A stretch of 64,000 nucleotides of DNA from Otatea glauca (Eukaryota > Streptophyta > Magnoliopsida > Poales > Poaceae). Each line of letters opens with the position of its first letter. The first letter of the stretch is position 1. The notes below the pieces were generated by a model. That model was not told the origin of the DNA, did no database searches, and was given only the letters and a program-made list of their open reading frames with translations. A program made the translations under genes and the position numbers. The stretch is taken from NCBI GenBank assembly GCA_036346275.1, contig CM070713.1:62739567-62803566 (forward strand), given 5' to 3'. Positions 33,101 through 44,449 of this stretch are shown here, piece by piece.

Positions 33101-33492
33101 TATATAGAAGTAAAAAGTTCATATAACACATTGAACTTTACTTGAAAGTCCATCCAATACCCTAAACTTTAAAGCTGATCATCTAACACTTCGAACTTTC
33201 TAATCCCATTCATTTAACATCATAAGTTTTTAACCAATTTTGGGGTGTTAATGAATAGAACTGGAAAGTTCAGGATGCTAGATAACTGGTTTCAAAATTT
33301 AGAATGTTAGATGGACTTTTGTGCAAAGTTAGCATGTTATTTGGACCATTCCCCCTACAAAACCAGCTTAAGGTGTTAAACGAATAGGATTGAAAAGTTC
33401 GGGATGCTAGATAACCGGTTTCAAAGTTTGGAGTGTTGAACGGATTTTTGAGCAAAGTATATGGTGTTATATATACTTTTTACTATATAGAA
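33101..33492. mobile_element. MULE-type MITE, 374 bp, perfect 9-bp TSD
   Basis: The element is 33110-33483, flanked by TATATAGAA at 33101-33109 and 33484-33492. Its ends are GTAAAAAGTTCATATAACAC and, inverted, GTAAAAAGTATATATAACAC. A 9-bp duplication marks a Mutator-like element. The interior has two related stretches, about 33250-33330 and 33375-33455, with GAAAGTTC(A/G)GGATGCTAGATAA. No coding capacity. Confidence 0.9.
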
Positions 33493-33505
33493 TAATATAT
33501 AGATA

Positions 33506-33600
33506 GTAGGTTACTCATGTATTTTAATTTTTTGTTGCTAATATAAACTAGGTAGTAGGTTACTCATGTATTTAAATTTTTTGTTGCTAATATAAACTAG
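33506..33600 (+). repeat. Two-copy tandem repeat, about 49 bp
   Basis: GTAGGTTACTCATGTATTT begins both copies, and both end TTGCTAATATAAACTAG. They are nearly identical. The array lies between the MITE and the bL19 gene, about 280 bp before its start codon. Confidence 0.75.
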
Positions 33601-33879
33601 GGAATTCTGGTAGGAAAAAATCATATGAAAATACTTTTCAATTTCTGCTATACAACGCCACAACGTGCCTCACTCTGCCTCGAGAAATATACCCTCATCG
33701 AATCAACGGTTCAGTTCGCTCACAACCTCTGCACAGACGGTGGGGCCCACTTGCAGGGGCAGAGCCCCTCCCACAAAAAAGATTGGCGGATAGCGTTCCT
33801 CCCCCAATCCTCCTCCCTCCGACGGTCCGACTCCGACCCATGCTCCGCCACTGACACCTTGACCCCACCAAACCTTACG

Positions 33880-36350
33880 ATGGTCGCCTTCTCCGCCACC
33901 GCCGCCTTCTCCGGTGTCTTACTTCCCCACGCCCTCCCCTACTACCGCTCGTGGCAGCTCCCCGCGGCGCCCTCCTCCTTCCGCCGCCTCTCCCTGTCCG
34001 CCTCCCCTCGCCGGACCACCCACGTAGTCGCCCGCGCGGACGCCAGCGCTGACGCCGGAGAACCAGAGCCTGAGCCTGAGGCCGATCCTTTGGCTTCCTC
34101 TGCTGACGCGGAGGAGGGGGAGGCGGAAAGCGCTGTTGCGGTGGCGGAGGAAGAGGAGGAAGACGAGCCGCCGACGACGAGCAAACCGCCGGTTAAGTTC
34201 GGCGAGATCATCGGGGTGAGAATTTCTGCGCAGTCCTCACATAAACTACCTTTCGATTTGGAGAAATGCAACCGGCCGGTTAAGTTCGGCGAGATTATTG
34301 GTGGTGGAGAAATGCGGGTGGCGTAGCAGAAGGCCATCGAGGAGTAGCATTTCTTAGCTTAATACGCCGAATTCTAATTCTCTTGAGACGAATATTTTGG
34401 AGTTGTATGTTTTGAGTTCTTGGCAGGTCAGTCCCTGGAGCAGCAGCTCATTACGTTGTATTAACATTTATGGTGGAATTAGTGAACGAAAAGAAGAACT
34501 GATTTTTCTCATTGCGGTTTCAAATAGCTTGGTTGAATGTAGTCGTTTCTGGAAAGGCTTGGTGGTTCTTGCATGCTTGCATTTGGTGGTTCTTGAATTT
34601 CTGTGTAATTTCACCTGTTAACGCTGAACAAGCAGTTCATCAGATAGTGCTCTTAACATCCATGACCATTTTGGAATACTTGACATGTGATGTACTATTT
34701 CCTTGTGTCGTAGATTCTGAACAAGCAGTTCATTGAGGAGGCCGAGAAGGTGAAGACTATACCAGATCTGAGGCCTGGTGACATCATCGAGCTTAGAATG
34801 GTGACGTTGCTCACTACTCTTGAATGTGCTCTTATGCTCCTAGTTTGAGGGTTGTTGACATCTGAAGCTAATGCTGTTGCAGCAACGGCCCAACAAGAGG
34901 AGATTGTCGCTCTTTAAGGGCATAATCATCGCAAAGCACAAATCTGGTGTTCACACCACAATCCGTGTCAGAAGGATCATTGCTGGTGTTGGAGTTGAAA
35001 TTACCTTCCCTGTGTAAGTTGTGGTTAATTGGTTTCAGGAATTTTTCTGTGCAATGTGGATAATGTTCCTGGCATCACATGGTGACACTGAAATCATATT
35101 AAAATCTTGGCATTTCAAAATTTTTGTCAATCCCTTTATTCAACTTCAAGAAATTTGGAACAAACATATGCCATTCTGCATGTTCAAATAGATCTGAATG
35201 TACTGTATGGATCTTAGTTATTATACCTTATCGCCTTGCAATATTTTTGGGCCCTTAAGCATTCACATAACTTGATAGGAGGATATATTTTAGGTTTCCT
35301 AATTTTTACTTTGAGTTGTGTTGATGGGTTTTGCTTGAGAATTCACAATGAATCATATACCTAGTATACTTTTGTCATAAGGTTGCTATATGATTTGTTT
35401 GGTTCGAGATACTTGCAAATGCATAGTTGAATTTGGAATTTCTAGGCTCAAAATCCATTATCATTCAGTTTTGAGCAGGCAGATTTACAAAACCAGTTAG
35501 CTGCTGTAATTCGACACATACTCAGATTTACAAAACCAGTTAACTTCTGTAATTTGAAGCATACTCACATTTACAAAATCCATTATGATTGTGTTTCCCT
35601 TTTTTAATTGCTAAGGTGCTTTCTGGTGCTTCTGAAATTACCATTTTTTCAGCGAGACTGGAGAGTTATCAATCAGGAGTTGAAGAATTCAATTAATCTC
35701 AGTGCCCTCTCTTCATAGTTAACAACGATTGCTGACTCCTGTTTGACATTGAGATTTTTGTGGTTCTTATGTCTATGTGAAACTTTGGACTAAGCACTAC
35801 AATTTTGTGGATTACTTACCTTCTACTCAGATTCGAGTTTGTTTCGACTTAGTTTTCCGTCATTTGCTAATTATTAATGCTCTTAGCAAATAAACTTGAA
35901 GAATCTATAGCCATATGCTGCACTTTGCAAGTTTGTATCGTGCTGCTGTTAGTTATGTACTTATGTGGTTACCTACAATTCTCCTTACTGTAACAACAAA
36001 ACTACTGATGACTCTTCCATATGGTGGTCCTATTGTTTTTTTTCCTCAAGAAAGGAGGAAGGACCCTGGTCCCTATATGGAAACCATATTGGGATCTATT
36101 CTAAGCACAATCTATGATTATGCTATGCTTATGCATCTGAAAATATAAATGGTTTGAGACTCAAACAGTTGTTCAGAACTGATATTATTCAGAACAACTG
36201 CAATGCAATTTTATTGACACGGCCTATATATTCCGTTGCAGGTATTCTCCCAGAATCAAGGAGATCAAAGTAATCAGACACAAGAAAGTGAGGAGAGCAA
36301 AGTTGTACTACCTGAAGCACAAGCTTCCCCGCTTTTCAACCTTCAAGTAA
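33880..36350 (+). CDS. Chloroplast 50S ribosomal protein L19 (bL19c)
   Basis: Four exons: 33880-34215, 34714-34800, 34883-35013 and 36242-36350. All introns are GT-AG, the frame closes at 663 bp, and the product is 220 aa. Residues 1 to about 60 are Ser/Ala/Arg-rich, like a plastid transit peptide. Residues 60-105 are very acidic (EPEPEPEADP, AEEEEEDEPP). The bL19 domain starts at about 106 with KFGEIIG and continues with RPGDIIEL, QRPNKRRLSLFKGIIIAKH, TTIRVRRIIAGVGVE and YSPRIKEIKVIRHKKVRRAK, the conserved bL19 signature. bL19 sits at the 30S-50S interface, so the product should act in plastid translation. Intron 1 contains partial copies of the end of exon 1 and the start of exon 2. Confidence 0.95.
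34184..34736 (+). repeat. Partial copies of flanking exon ends inside bL19 intron 1
   Basis: CCGGTTAAGTTCGGCGAGAT, at the end of exon 1 (from 34190), recurs in the intron at 34277, offset 87 bp. CTGAACAAGCAGTTCAT, at the start of exon 2 (34717), occurs earlier in the intron at 34624, offset 93 bp. Both offsets are multiples of three. The exon 1 frame stays open through its copy and then meets a stop at about 34324. Confidence 0.85.
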
Positions 36351-38000
36351 AATCAGATACGCCGGTGGAAGAGCTTCTTCCACTAGCATTTCGATTTTCC
36401 TTAGCAAGTGGGTTTTCGCTTCCGTATTCAAATCTGTGCGTTTCACTGTAATAATTGAATTTCAAACGCATAATTTTACAGCCTTTTGTTTTTGTTTGGC
36501 ATATATTTTGTCTTGCGGTGGAACTGTACTTTCTTCTCGTTGTATAAAATTCCTACTAGCACTTTGTTGTGATGAATATATTTACACCCTTTTCTAGGAA
36601 ACTTGGATCATCAGCTACCTATCTAACTGGTGGCTAATACGTACGTACGTCTCCATTATGAAAGAAAAGTTGTTACGAAATGGTAGGTTGCATTTTTATG
36701 GATTAGTAGTTGAAATGATGAGTTGTAATAAATAAGGTTTGAAGTTTTCTGCAGCACTGGTTTTTTTTATGAGTCATCAATCGTATCCGTAATCCTTTCC
36801 CACTCCACTTTAGGAAGACTTGTACCCAGGGGTCACATGGCATCGGTTGTTTTTCTTTGCTCGTGGAATTGCTGCCACTGGAATTCAAATTACTTGCCAA
36901 ATTGAAAAAAGAAAAAAAAAACTCAGTTGAAAATTTGTATGATATGGAAGCTTCAACCTATACTGATATAGTTATTCTTACTGAAACATCCTGCTGAAGT
37001 AGTTATTTATTTTCCATTTTCTTACTGAAGGACCAATCATCCTGCCCTGTCCTGAATTGTACTCTACATGATAGCATCAAAATTTCAGTTTTAAGTTTTT
37101 CTCTAGTATCTTCAAAGCGACAACTGGGTCCTACACTCTTATATTATACCCCTTTCTTAGGTTGTTCCCTATCTCCTAATGGTGAAAATGATTGACAACC
37201 TGATCTGCTCATTAAAAAAATTGTAGAGCTCCAACCATCAGTAGAATACGAGTTGCATATGCTCCAATGATTTGTTGAAGAGAATATAGAACGAAATGGC
37301 TAATACTCTAATCAGACAAGGATATTAGTCGGATCCCATTTTTTGTACCTCTCAGTTTGCGGTTTGCACTGTGGGAGGATTAATGTATTAATTTTGTGGC
37401 AAGGCAGGTATGGCTATATGTCTCTTTTTTTTTCTTGGGTGTCCAAGATTTTGGTGATGATAAAGACTAAATATTCCACAAAAACCTTTTTATAAATTGT
37501 TTACACCAGAGTATTTCAAGTGAATTTAGGCTAAATAGGCTCCTAAAAATTAAAATGATAAAGAAGTAAAGTAACTGCCAAGTGCCATGCCTTTCCAGTC
37601 CTATGAAAAAAAACACACCGAATAAACTAGTAACATAAGTCACCAACCACCAATAAAAGAAAAAAGAACAATGCTGTTCACTCGGGAAAAAAAAAGGGAG
37701 AGGAAAAGCAAACTGCCACGGGCCCAAGAAGTGAGTGCTGCCCCGTCATTGTCTCCGGGAAGCCAAGAAAAGCAAAGCAAACCCATTCGTTTCTCTCTTT
37801 CTTCCTCCACTCCTGGCTCCCTCCCTTCTAATTTCTCCTCCAAATCGTTGCTTTTTTTAGTTTACCATACTTCAACTCAGTTCTTGGAAAGAAAGGTTGG
37901 AACCCACTCTAAACGAAATAAAAAGCAGCTATTCTCTCTTTTAATGCGGCGATTTATGCGTATTCTGGCTTCCTTTCTGTTTGTTTGATCAGGTGTTGCA
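36351..38000. other. bL19 3' UTR, intergenic, VAP 5' UTR
   Basis: The first few hundred bases are the likely bL19 3' UTR. The stretch 37670-37990 is richer in C/T (TTTCTCTCTTTCTTCCTCC) and ends with TTTGATCAG before the VAP start, so it probably holds the VAP promoter and leader. No other gene is seen. Confidence 0.5.
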
Positions 38001-40927
38001 ATGGGAGGAGGCGGAACGCTGATCTCGGTTTACCCCGAAGAGCTCACCTTCCTATGTAAGTTCTGAGGAGTTCTTGAAGTTTTATTTACATTTACAAATG
38101 GTTAACTTCCGTGTCTTTTCTCTGTGTTAAATTCTTGTGCTTAGTCGAGCTGGACAAACCGTGCTATTGCAATCTCAAGGTGGTGAACAACAGCGAGCAC
38201 CATGTTGCATTCAAGGTCCATGGCTTTTCCATTTCTTGATACAAGCCTCAGAATTTTTGCTTTGTATGTGGTGAATCTTAGCGACAAGGTTTGATCCGAA
38301 TTTATTTCTGTTCTTTTCAGGTCAAGACAACATCTCCGAGGAAGTATTTCGTCCGGCCGAATGCAAGCATCGTCCAGCCGTGGGATTCTTGCACTATAAC
38401 AAGTAAGTGATACCTGTTTCCAGTTTGGCCATTTAATGTTGGTATATCAGGCTATGGTTCTTTTTAGGATTCCTCAGAGGTTTTGATGTATATATATCTG
38501 CTTTCTTGTTTGGGGATACAGTTACACTCCAGGCACAGAAAGAGTACCCACCAGATATGCAATCCAAGGATAAGTTCTTGATTCAGAGCACTAAGGTGGC
38601 TGCGAGCACAGACATGGACGAGATTCCCCCTGATACTGTGAGCATGAAATTGCAAAATGGCTGATTTGTATGGTTTATTGTTGCATGTCATTACAATAAA
38701 ATGATTGCCAGTCCACCAACTATATGCCATCTTTCTGTATTCGTGCAGTTCAACAAGGAAGGTGATAAGGTGATTGAGGAAATGAAGCTTAAGGTTGTTT
38801 ACACATTGCCCAGTGGAGGCTCAGACGACTCTGGTGTTATGTCTTCAGCAAACAGGAGCTTCAGACAGGGGTCTGATGATCTCACGGTGAGATTGGGTAG
38901 TTCTGTTATAACTATATAGGAAACTTACGTTTCGCTAATAAAATTTCAGTACAGAGGCTTATTGTAGCTCACATGTTTACACTGTACTTCGCAGATGCTC
39001 AAGAATGCAAGCATTGAAGAGGTAACACACTTTATCCCAACAGAAATTCTCATTTTCATTTGGAAACTTGGCCAAAGATACTTGCTAGTGACTATTTTTC
39101 TCTGATTAATTCTGAGAAAGAATGGTTCTGCCATTTTGGACATGACAAGTTTGAAGCCTTCATGAACTCTGTAATATTGCGTTACACACTTTTTGAAAAA
39201 CAAATATCGTGTTACAGATGAACAATGTGTTTCTTTACACATTGCAGTATGCTTTTGCAGTGAAAAAATTGTTATTACCAACTTGATACACGCCACACAG
39301 ATATTCTCTCCCTCCTAGAAACTTGAATGCAAGATACACTTGTCAAGAGATATTGGGATACTGGCATTGATTATATAAAATTGTGAAGCGCAAATCTGAG
39401 AATTAGGAAGATGTTGAAGCAACATCAGCCGATGGTTGAAATGATCATAAAGTTGAGCGTGAGAAAAGGTACCAGTAACTTCACGAGGTTATAATTGAGA
39501 GAGGGATATGCCCCTGATGCCCATGAGCATGCATGTTGCCCTATGCTAGGCACTTTGTTAATTATGCATGGGGACCAGAACTTGGATCTTTTTTTTCCTT
39601 TTGTCCATTTGGACCAGAGTATCTTCCTTTATCCTGAATTCCTGATAGACGAATGCCAACTAAAAAAATTTCATAGAATCTTGGCTCTCTAAAATGTGTC
39701 CTGCATGAAATATGCTCATTTTGACAGTAATTCCGTACTTTTCTGATCAAGCTTGTACGAATAAAGAAACACCTTTTGTGATCCTTTTATCATTGTTTCT
39801 CAGTAAGTTGTCCCTTTTCTTTTATCCAGATCCAGACAATACAGCGCCTGAAGGAAGAAAGAGATGACACTCTTCAGCAAAATCAGCAAATGCAACGCGA
39901 ACTGGTGCAGTATATCGATTTTTTCGACTTTATTGTATTTACTCACCGTTTTATTTCATTTCATTCATAGTTCACTTGATCATATTGAAATTTGGACTTT
40001 GACCCTTGCATTGCACTTGCTCGTTTCTTGCTGTTTGAATCCACCATGAAAACTGTAAAACGAGGAGAAAAATAATTAGTTTTTGATAAAAGAAGTCTAA
40101 CCAGTGAGCAGAAAACAAAAGAATTGGTTGGTCCTTGGTGGGTAACAAATTTTATAATTACGCAGTGTGTGATTGATCATATTTTTATCTACAATACAAA
40201 ATACAGCTTGCTTAAAATTTTGACTTCTAATAAATTACTGAAACATATTTTTTCAGCAAAGCATATATTATTTTGTCCTCGGTCATGCTAAATCATTTTT
40301 CCATTGAGGGACACAAAGGGCTGGAACTTGGAAAGAGCAAACCAAGGCACTACGACATTACTTGTATTTTGGGGGGAAATTTAGATTGCCAAAGAGTTTG
40401 ATTAGATGCTATGGTTTGACTGTATTGGTTCTGTCATTTTTTTAGAGCAGTTAATATGATATTTTTGGATGCTGATATAATGAAAAATGACTGAAAAATG
40501 AGAGTTACCATCGACCAATCACGCAAAGTTTCTTTCCCACATTTCTACTTTTCCTATATATTGCTGGTTGAAATCAAAGTAGTAAGCCTAGCTAGAGGTT
40601 CTTCATGAAGTTAGGGATGACGTGTGATATGTGGAAGGCCGATTGCCCACAAATATTTCGTGGATGTTGAGAATCTCCTTAGTAATTAGGATGAAACACG
40701 TGTAGTTCTTTCCTTGCTTATATTGAATTTTTTTAGAACCACTTATATTGAATTTTCTCCTTAATATACAAATACTATTGTTACAGGATGTGCTTAGGAG
40801 GCGTAGAAGCCGCAAAGGCGACGCGGGTTTCTCCTTAACGTTTGCTGCTTTTGCTGGCCTCGTAGGTCTCCTGGTTGGGCTCCTGATGAGCCTCATATTC
40901 TCTTCCCCATCGGCCACTGCTTATTAG
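38001..40927 (+). CDS. VAP-family (VAMP-associated) ER membrane protein
   Basis: Eight exons: 38001-38055, 38145-38215, 38321-38402, 38522-38637, 38749-38886, 38995-39021, 39830-39904 and 40787-40927. All junctions are GT-AG and the frame closes at 705 bp, giving 234 aa. Residues 6 to about 125 form an MSP domain, with ELDKPCYCNLKVVNNS, VAFKVKTTSPRKYFVRPN and VVYTLPSGG; the KTTSPxKYxVRPN segment is the VAP hallmark that binds FFAT-type peptides. Residues 160-195 form a short coiled coil (QRLKEERDDTLQQNQQMQRE). Residues 203-226 are one C-terminal membrane anchor, followed by a short tail. Family members sit in the ER and tether it to other membranes and the cytoskeleton. Length and domain order match plant VAP27 proteins. 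I cannot assign the exact paralogue. Confidence 0.94.
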
Positions 40928-41820
40928 ATGCGAAGGTTTCAGCCTAGAGCTGCAGTGCGCAGCTCAGTGCCCGGATGCTCTGGGGAAAAAAGATGGAAAA
41001 TTATATTGTAGCCTCAATTACTATTCTTTTGTTCTTTGCACTGTAGTTGTATATGCCAAATCATAACGGGTTGCAATGTTCCACCCGTGCTTATTTCGTC
41101 TTCCATTTGTATTTGCCCCTATTCTGTAATTTTTTTTCTGTATAATTAGCTCGATATATATCAGGAAGAAAGATGTATGCATTCGCCGATTGGAAAAGTA
41201 AAGAGTAACTGAAGTTTGCACTTCTCCGGTTGTCGTAATGTCTAACCTAACTTTTAAGTGAAAAATAAACACTGTCTACTTCTATCCCCGATTTCTGGCG
41301 TGGTAAAGAGCTGGGCAATCAAAAGTGCATTACTGTCTTTTGTTAGCTGCTTTCTGAGGTGATGACACTGGCTTCGCACATCATCTTTTCTCCTACTTTG
41401 GTTTTGCACAACGCCTCGATTGTGCTTCCCGAGCAGGCGATTTCATGCTTTGCTTGTGACTTCTGAGAAGGCGTTTTGCACCTGAGAAATCACTTCGAGA
41501 AAGCGCATATCTGCAAGAGGCAGCCCATAATACCGCAGCAAAGCCCACAAATCTGGAAGAGGACGAAGCCGACAAAGGCGGGCAACGGCGCCCAGGACGG
41601 CGGGCCGGCCTGCGGCCGCACGGAACAAATAAAGCCTTACCTTTGCGGCTTTGCCATCGCGCGTCCCTAACCGCCCGCGCGCTGGGTGCTCGCCTCGGCG
41701 GTGGTTCCGGTTCCGTCGCGCGGGCGGCACGCAAGTAAGGCGTGGAATTTTTTTTTCTTTAATATTTATTTTTATTCTTTTTTTTAAACTATGCGTCCGA
41801 ATTAGAATTTTGCAAAACTA
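40928..41820. other. VAP 3' UTR and GC-rich stretch
   Basis: The 3' UTR of the VAP gene probably ends near 41260. The stretch 41480-41735 is GC-rich with a minus-strand open frame lacking a real ATG (it opens at GTG). It could be the first exon of a gene cut by the transposon to its right, but I do not recognise it. Confidence 0.35.
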
Positions 41821-41825
41821 CACGC

Positions 41826-41975
41826 CCGTCGCCCGTGTATAGGGCGATCGCCCCATACACGGGCGATATGTGCCTCGCCCAACGGTCCATTGGCTGGTTC
41901 TAACGGCTACCGGCAAGCATGGGCCCCTATCGCCCAGATGGGCGATCGCCCCATACAAGGGCGATAGGCTCCTAT
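41826..41975 (+). promoter_or_regulatory. GCGATCGC module upstream of MULE transposase
   Basis: GCGATCGC occurs at 41844-41851 and 41942-41949, each followed by CCCCATACA(C/A)(G/A)GGCGATA. An inverted half-copy (TATCGCCCAGATGGGCGATCG) overlaps the second. A GC-rich leader follows at 41990-42110, so the module is placed like a promoter of the transposase unit. Confidence 0.6.
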
Positions 41976-42555
41976 TTGAGACGCTGCCTCCATTCACCCA
42001 AGCGAGAGCGCAGCCAGAAGCCGAGCGAGGCAGAGAAAGAAGGAAAGAAGAGAAGAAAGGAAGAAAGACAAAGAGAAGAGAAAAAAACAGGGGAAAAAAA
42101 GGTAAATTTCTGATTTTTTTTTATAGTTATCTGTAAGAATTTTTTTAGAGATAATTGTAGGAATTGTTTTATAGGTTGCGTAATTAAAGTATCATTTAAT
42201 ATTTAGGACTTTGTTGTAGTATTTAAAAATTTTAGGATTGCGTAGTGTTTAGAAATTTTAGAATTGTATAGCTCTCGTGAAATTTAATGTAGCAGTTACT
42301 TAATGTAGTATCTAGTATTTAGAAATTTAATGTAGTATTTCAGTATATGCAAATTTAATGTAGTATTTTGTACGTAGAAATTTAGTTCAGTAGAAACTAT
42401 AGGCAATATTTACAAATTTAATTTATTAGGGTTGTGTATTACTAATTTTATTACGTAAATAATGTATTAGGCAATGTAAATAATTTTGTAGTACGATCAA
42501 TGTACGCTTTGTAGATTGTATTTTAGAGTAATATTTTTCATTTGGACGTTGCGGA

Positions 42556-44440
42556 TGTCGGAGAAATTGTATTTCCAAATATTTTATGGAGATGGGAGAT
42601 AGCACGGGCGGATGGGGTGGATCTATCATCATTTTCAAGAGTCGTCGGGTATATGTAGACCGAGCGATAGGACATCTGAGGGTTTGTTGGAGTGGATGTC
42701 TCGGATGTTCGGTTTGGATGCCCGCATGTTGGTTCTGGTGAGAGCGATAGTGAGCCGAGCGCAAGACCGTTTTACGGAGAGTTGATTCCTATTAACTCGG
42801 CGTCAACATAGAGGAGTTATGTTGGTTTTGCCGTAGAGCGGGTTGGCGCTCATGTTGTTGGTACAAGATGCTACCCGATAGCTCCATCGGTGTCGCAAGT
42901 TCGTGATGTCGGGTGGACATTACGGGGAGGACGTCAAATGTAGAAGGATGCGAAGAGCAAGGCGCGAGGAGCCCAAACGAGGAGCACGAGGCGGCGGTGG
43001 CGAAGGGACCGGGGCAGAGGAGATAGCGGTGGAAGCGCGAGGGGTGGCCGACAAGGGGGAGGAGGTGGAGGACATTGTTGACTGATGGAAGAGGAGGACC
43101 GTGCGGATGAGGAAGTCCTCGATGGTGAGCACTCCGACGAGGAGGACAACGCCCGAGGTGCCTATCCTCGTGCGTGGACCAATTACAATTTCAAGACCTA
43201 ACAATGAATGAAGGGAACATTGATGCATGGGAGTATCGTGAGAACGAGGTGACAGAGGGGGCTATATATAAAGATAAGGAGGCTGTGATGGATGCGGTGA
43301 AGCATCTTGGGCAATGTCTCTCCTGGCAATTCAGGGTTGTGAAGTCCAAGAAGAAGGACTACGACGTGAAGTGCGTAGTTGATTCGTGCCCATGGCGGTG
43401 CATGCATACCGGGAGAAGTGGAAGGACTCATCAAAATGCTCCATAGTGATTGAGCATAATCATGCGGTGGAAGAAGCGGGCGAGGACACCGCAATCTGTC
43501 GTCCACTTGGGTGGCAAATGTGTTTTATGGTCGATCGTGGACAATCCCCATCCGCACCTCGATCTATTATCACACCGTGGAGGAGAGGTTTCAAGACAAG
43601 ATTAGCTACGCAAAGGCATGGAGAGCAAAAAGGACAGCTCTGAAATACGGTTCGGGACGCACGAGGCTTCAGATGAGAATATTCCCACTTGCTCGTGGCA
43701 ATCGCACATAGGAACCCCAGTACATCCATCGACCTTGCGGAGTTTCCTGCGGGTGGTGTGTGCACCGGAAATGGGTATTGCAATGTTCATTCTTCGCCTC
43801 GGGCGCATGCATAAATGCGTTAAAAGATCGTCGCCGGCCCTTTGCATGGACGGCACGTTCCTCACGGGAAGTACAAGGGCCGATTCTAATCGCGATCGCG
43901 GTGGATACCAACAACCAGGTTCTACCGGTTGCGTTGGCATTTGTGGAGGGGGGAAACACGGAGAGTTGGTACTGGTTCCTTGAAAGAGTGAAGCTAGCAG
44001 TTGTTCTCGACAGGCCTGATGTTTGTGTCATCCATGACCGACATGCGTGGTCATTAAGGCGATCGTGGATATGCAATAAGGGTCCGCCGTCGTGGGAGCA
44101 AAAAGTGGCTGACACTGAGGAGCAGGTGGTGCATGAGGCACATGGGTGCCAATTTTTTTCCGTCAGTTCAGGAACAAGGAGCTTATGAACATGTTCAAGC
44201 GCCTGTGCAAACAGAACCAACGGAGGAAGTTCGACGCGCTTTGTAAGACGTTAGACGAACTAACGAAGAAGCAATCAATGGATCCCAGAGGTACCGCTAG
44301 TTCATCAAGGAACCCGATGGTGTACCATGAGCAGGGAGAGGACCCCACAGCCTTGTGTGCGCTGCCGACAGTCCCCCCAAACCTCCGACGTAGGCCGGGT
44401 ACCAGCATAAAGAGTTTCACCGATTGTATTTGCTTTGTAA
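42556..44440 (+). pseudogene. MuDR/MULE transposase, multiply frameshifted
   Basis: The N-terminal part near 42590 recalls the usual FYGDG(R) opening, and VDLS near 42619 the VDLSxF motif of these transposases. At 43200-43440 the MuDR-type region reads IYKDKEAVMDAVKHLGQ, WQFRVVKSKKKDYDVKC and SCPWRCM. The catalytic MULE domain follows in pieces: CMDGTFLTG (43843), ILIAIAVDTNNQVLPVALAF (43879), NTESWYWFLERVKLAV and CVIHDRHA with the second Asp. The C-terminal region ends FRNKELMNMFKRLCKQ. At least four frame changes lie between these segments, so no full product is possible. The enzyme would have cut and joined the element ends. Confidence 0.85.
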
Positions 44441-44449
44441 CAGGCCACG

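Noticed and set aside
41393..41734. Minus-strand frames of 95-113 codons beside the MULE
   Set aside because: They open without a convincing ATG and show no domain. They may be a truncated first exon, but evidence is too weak for a gene call.
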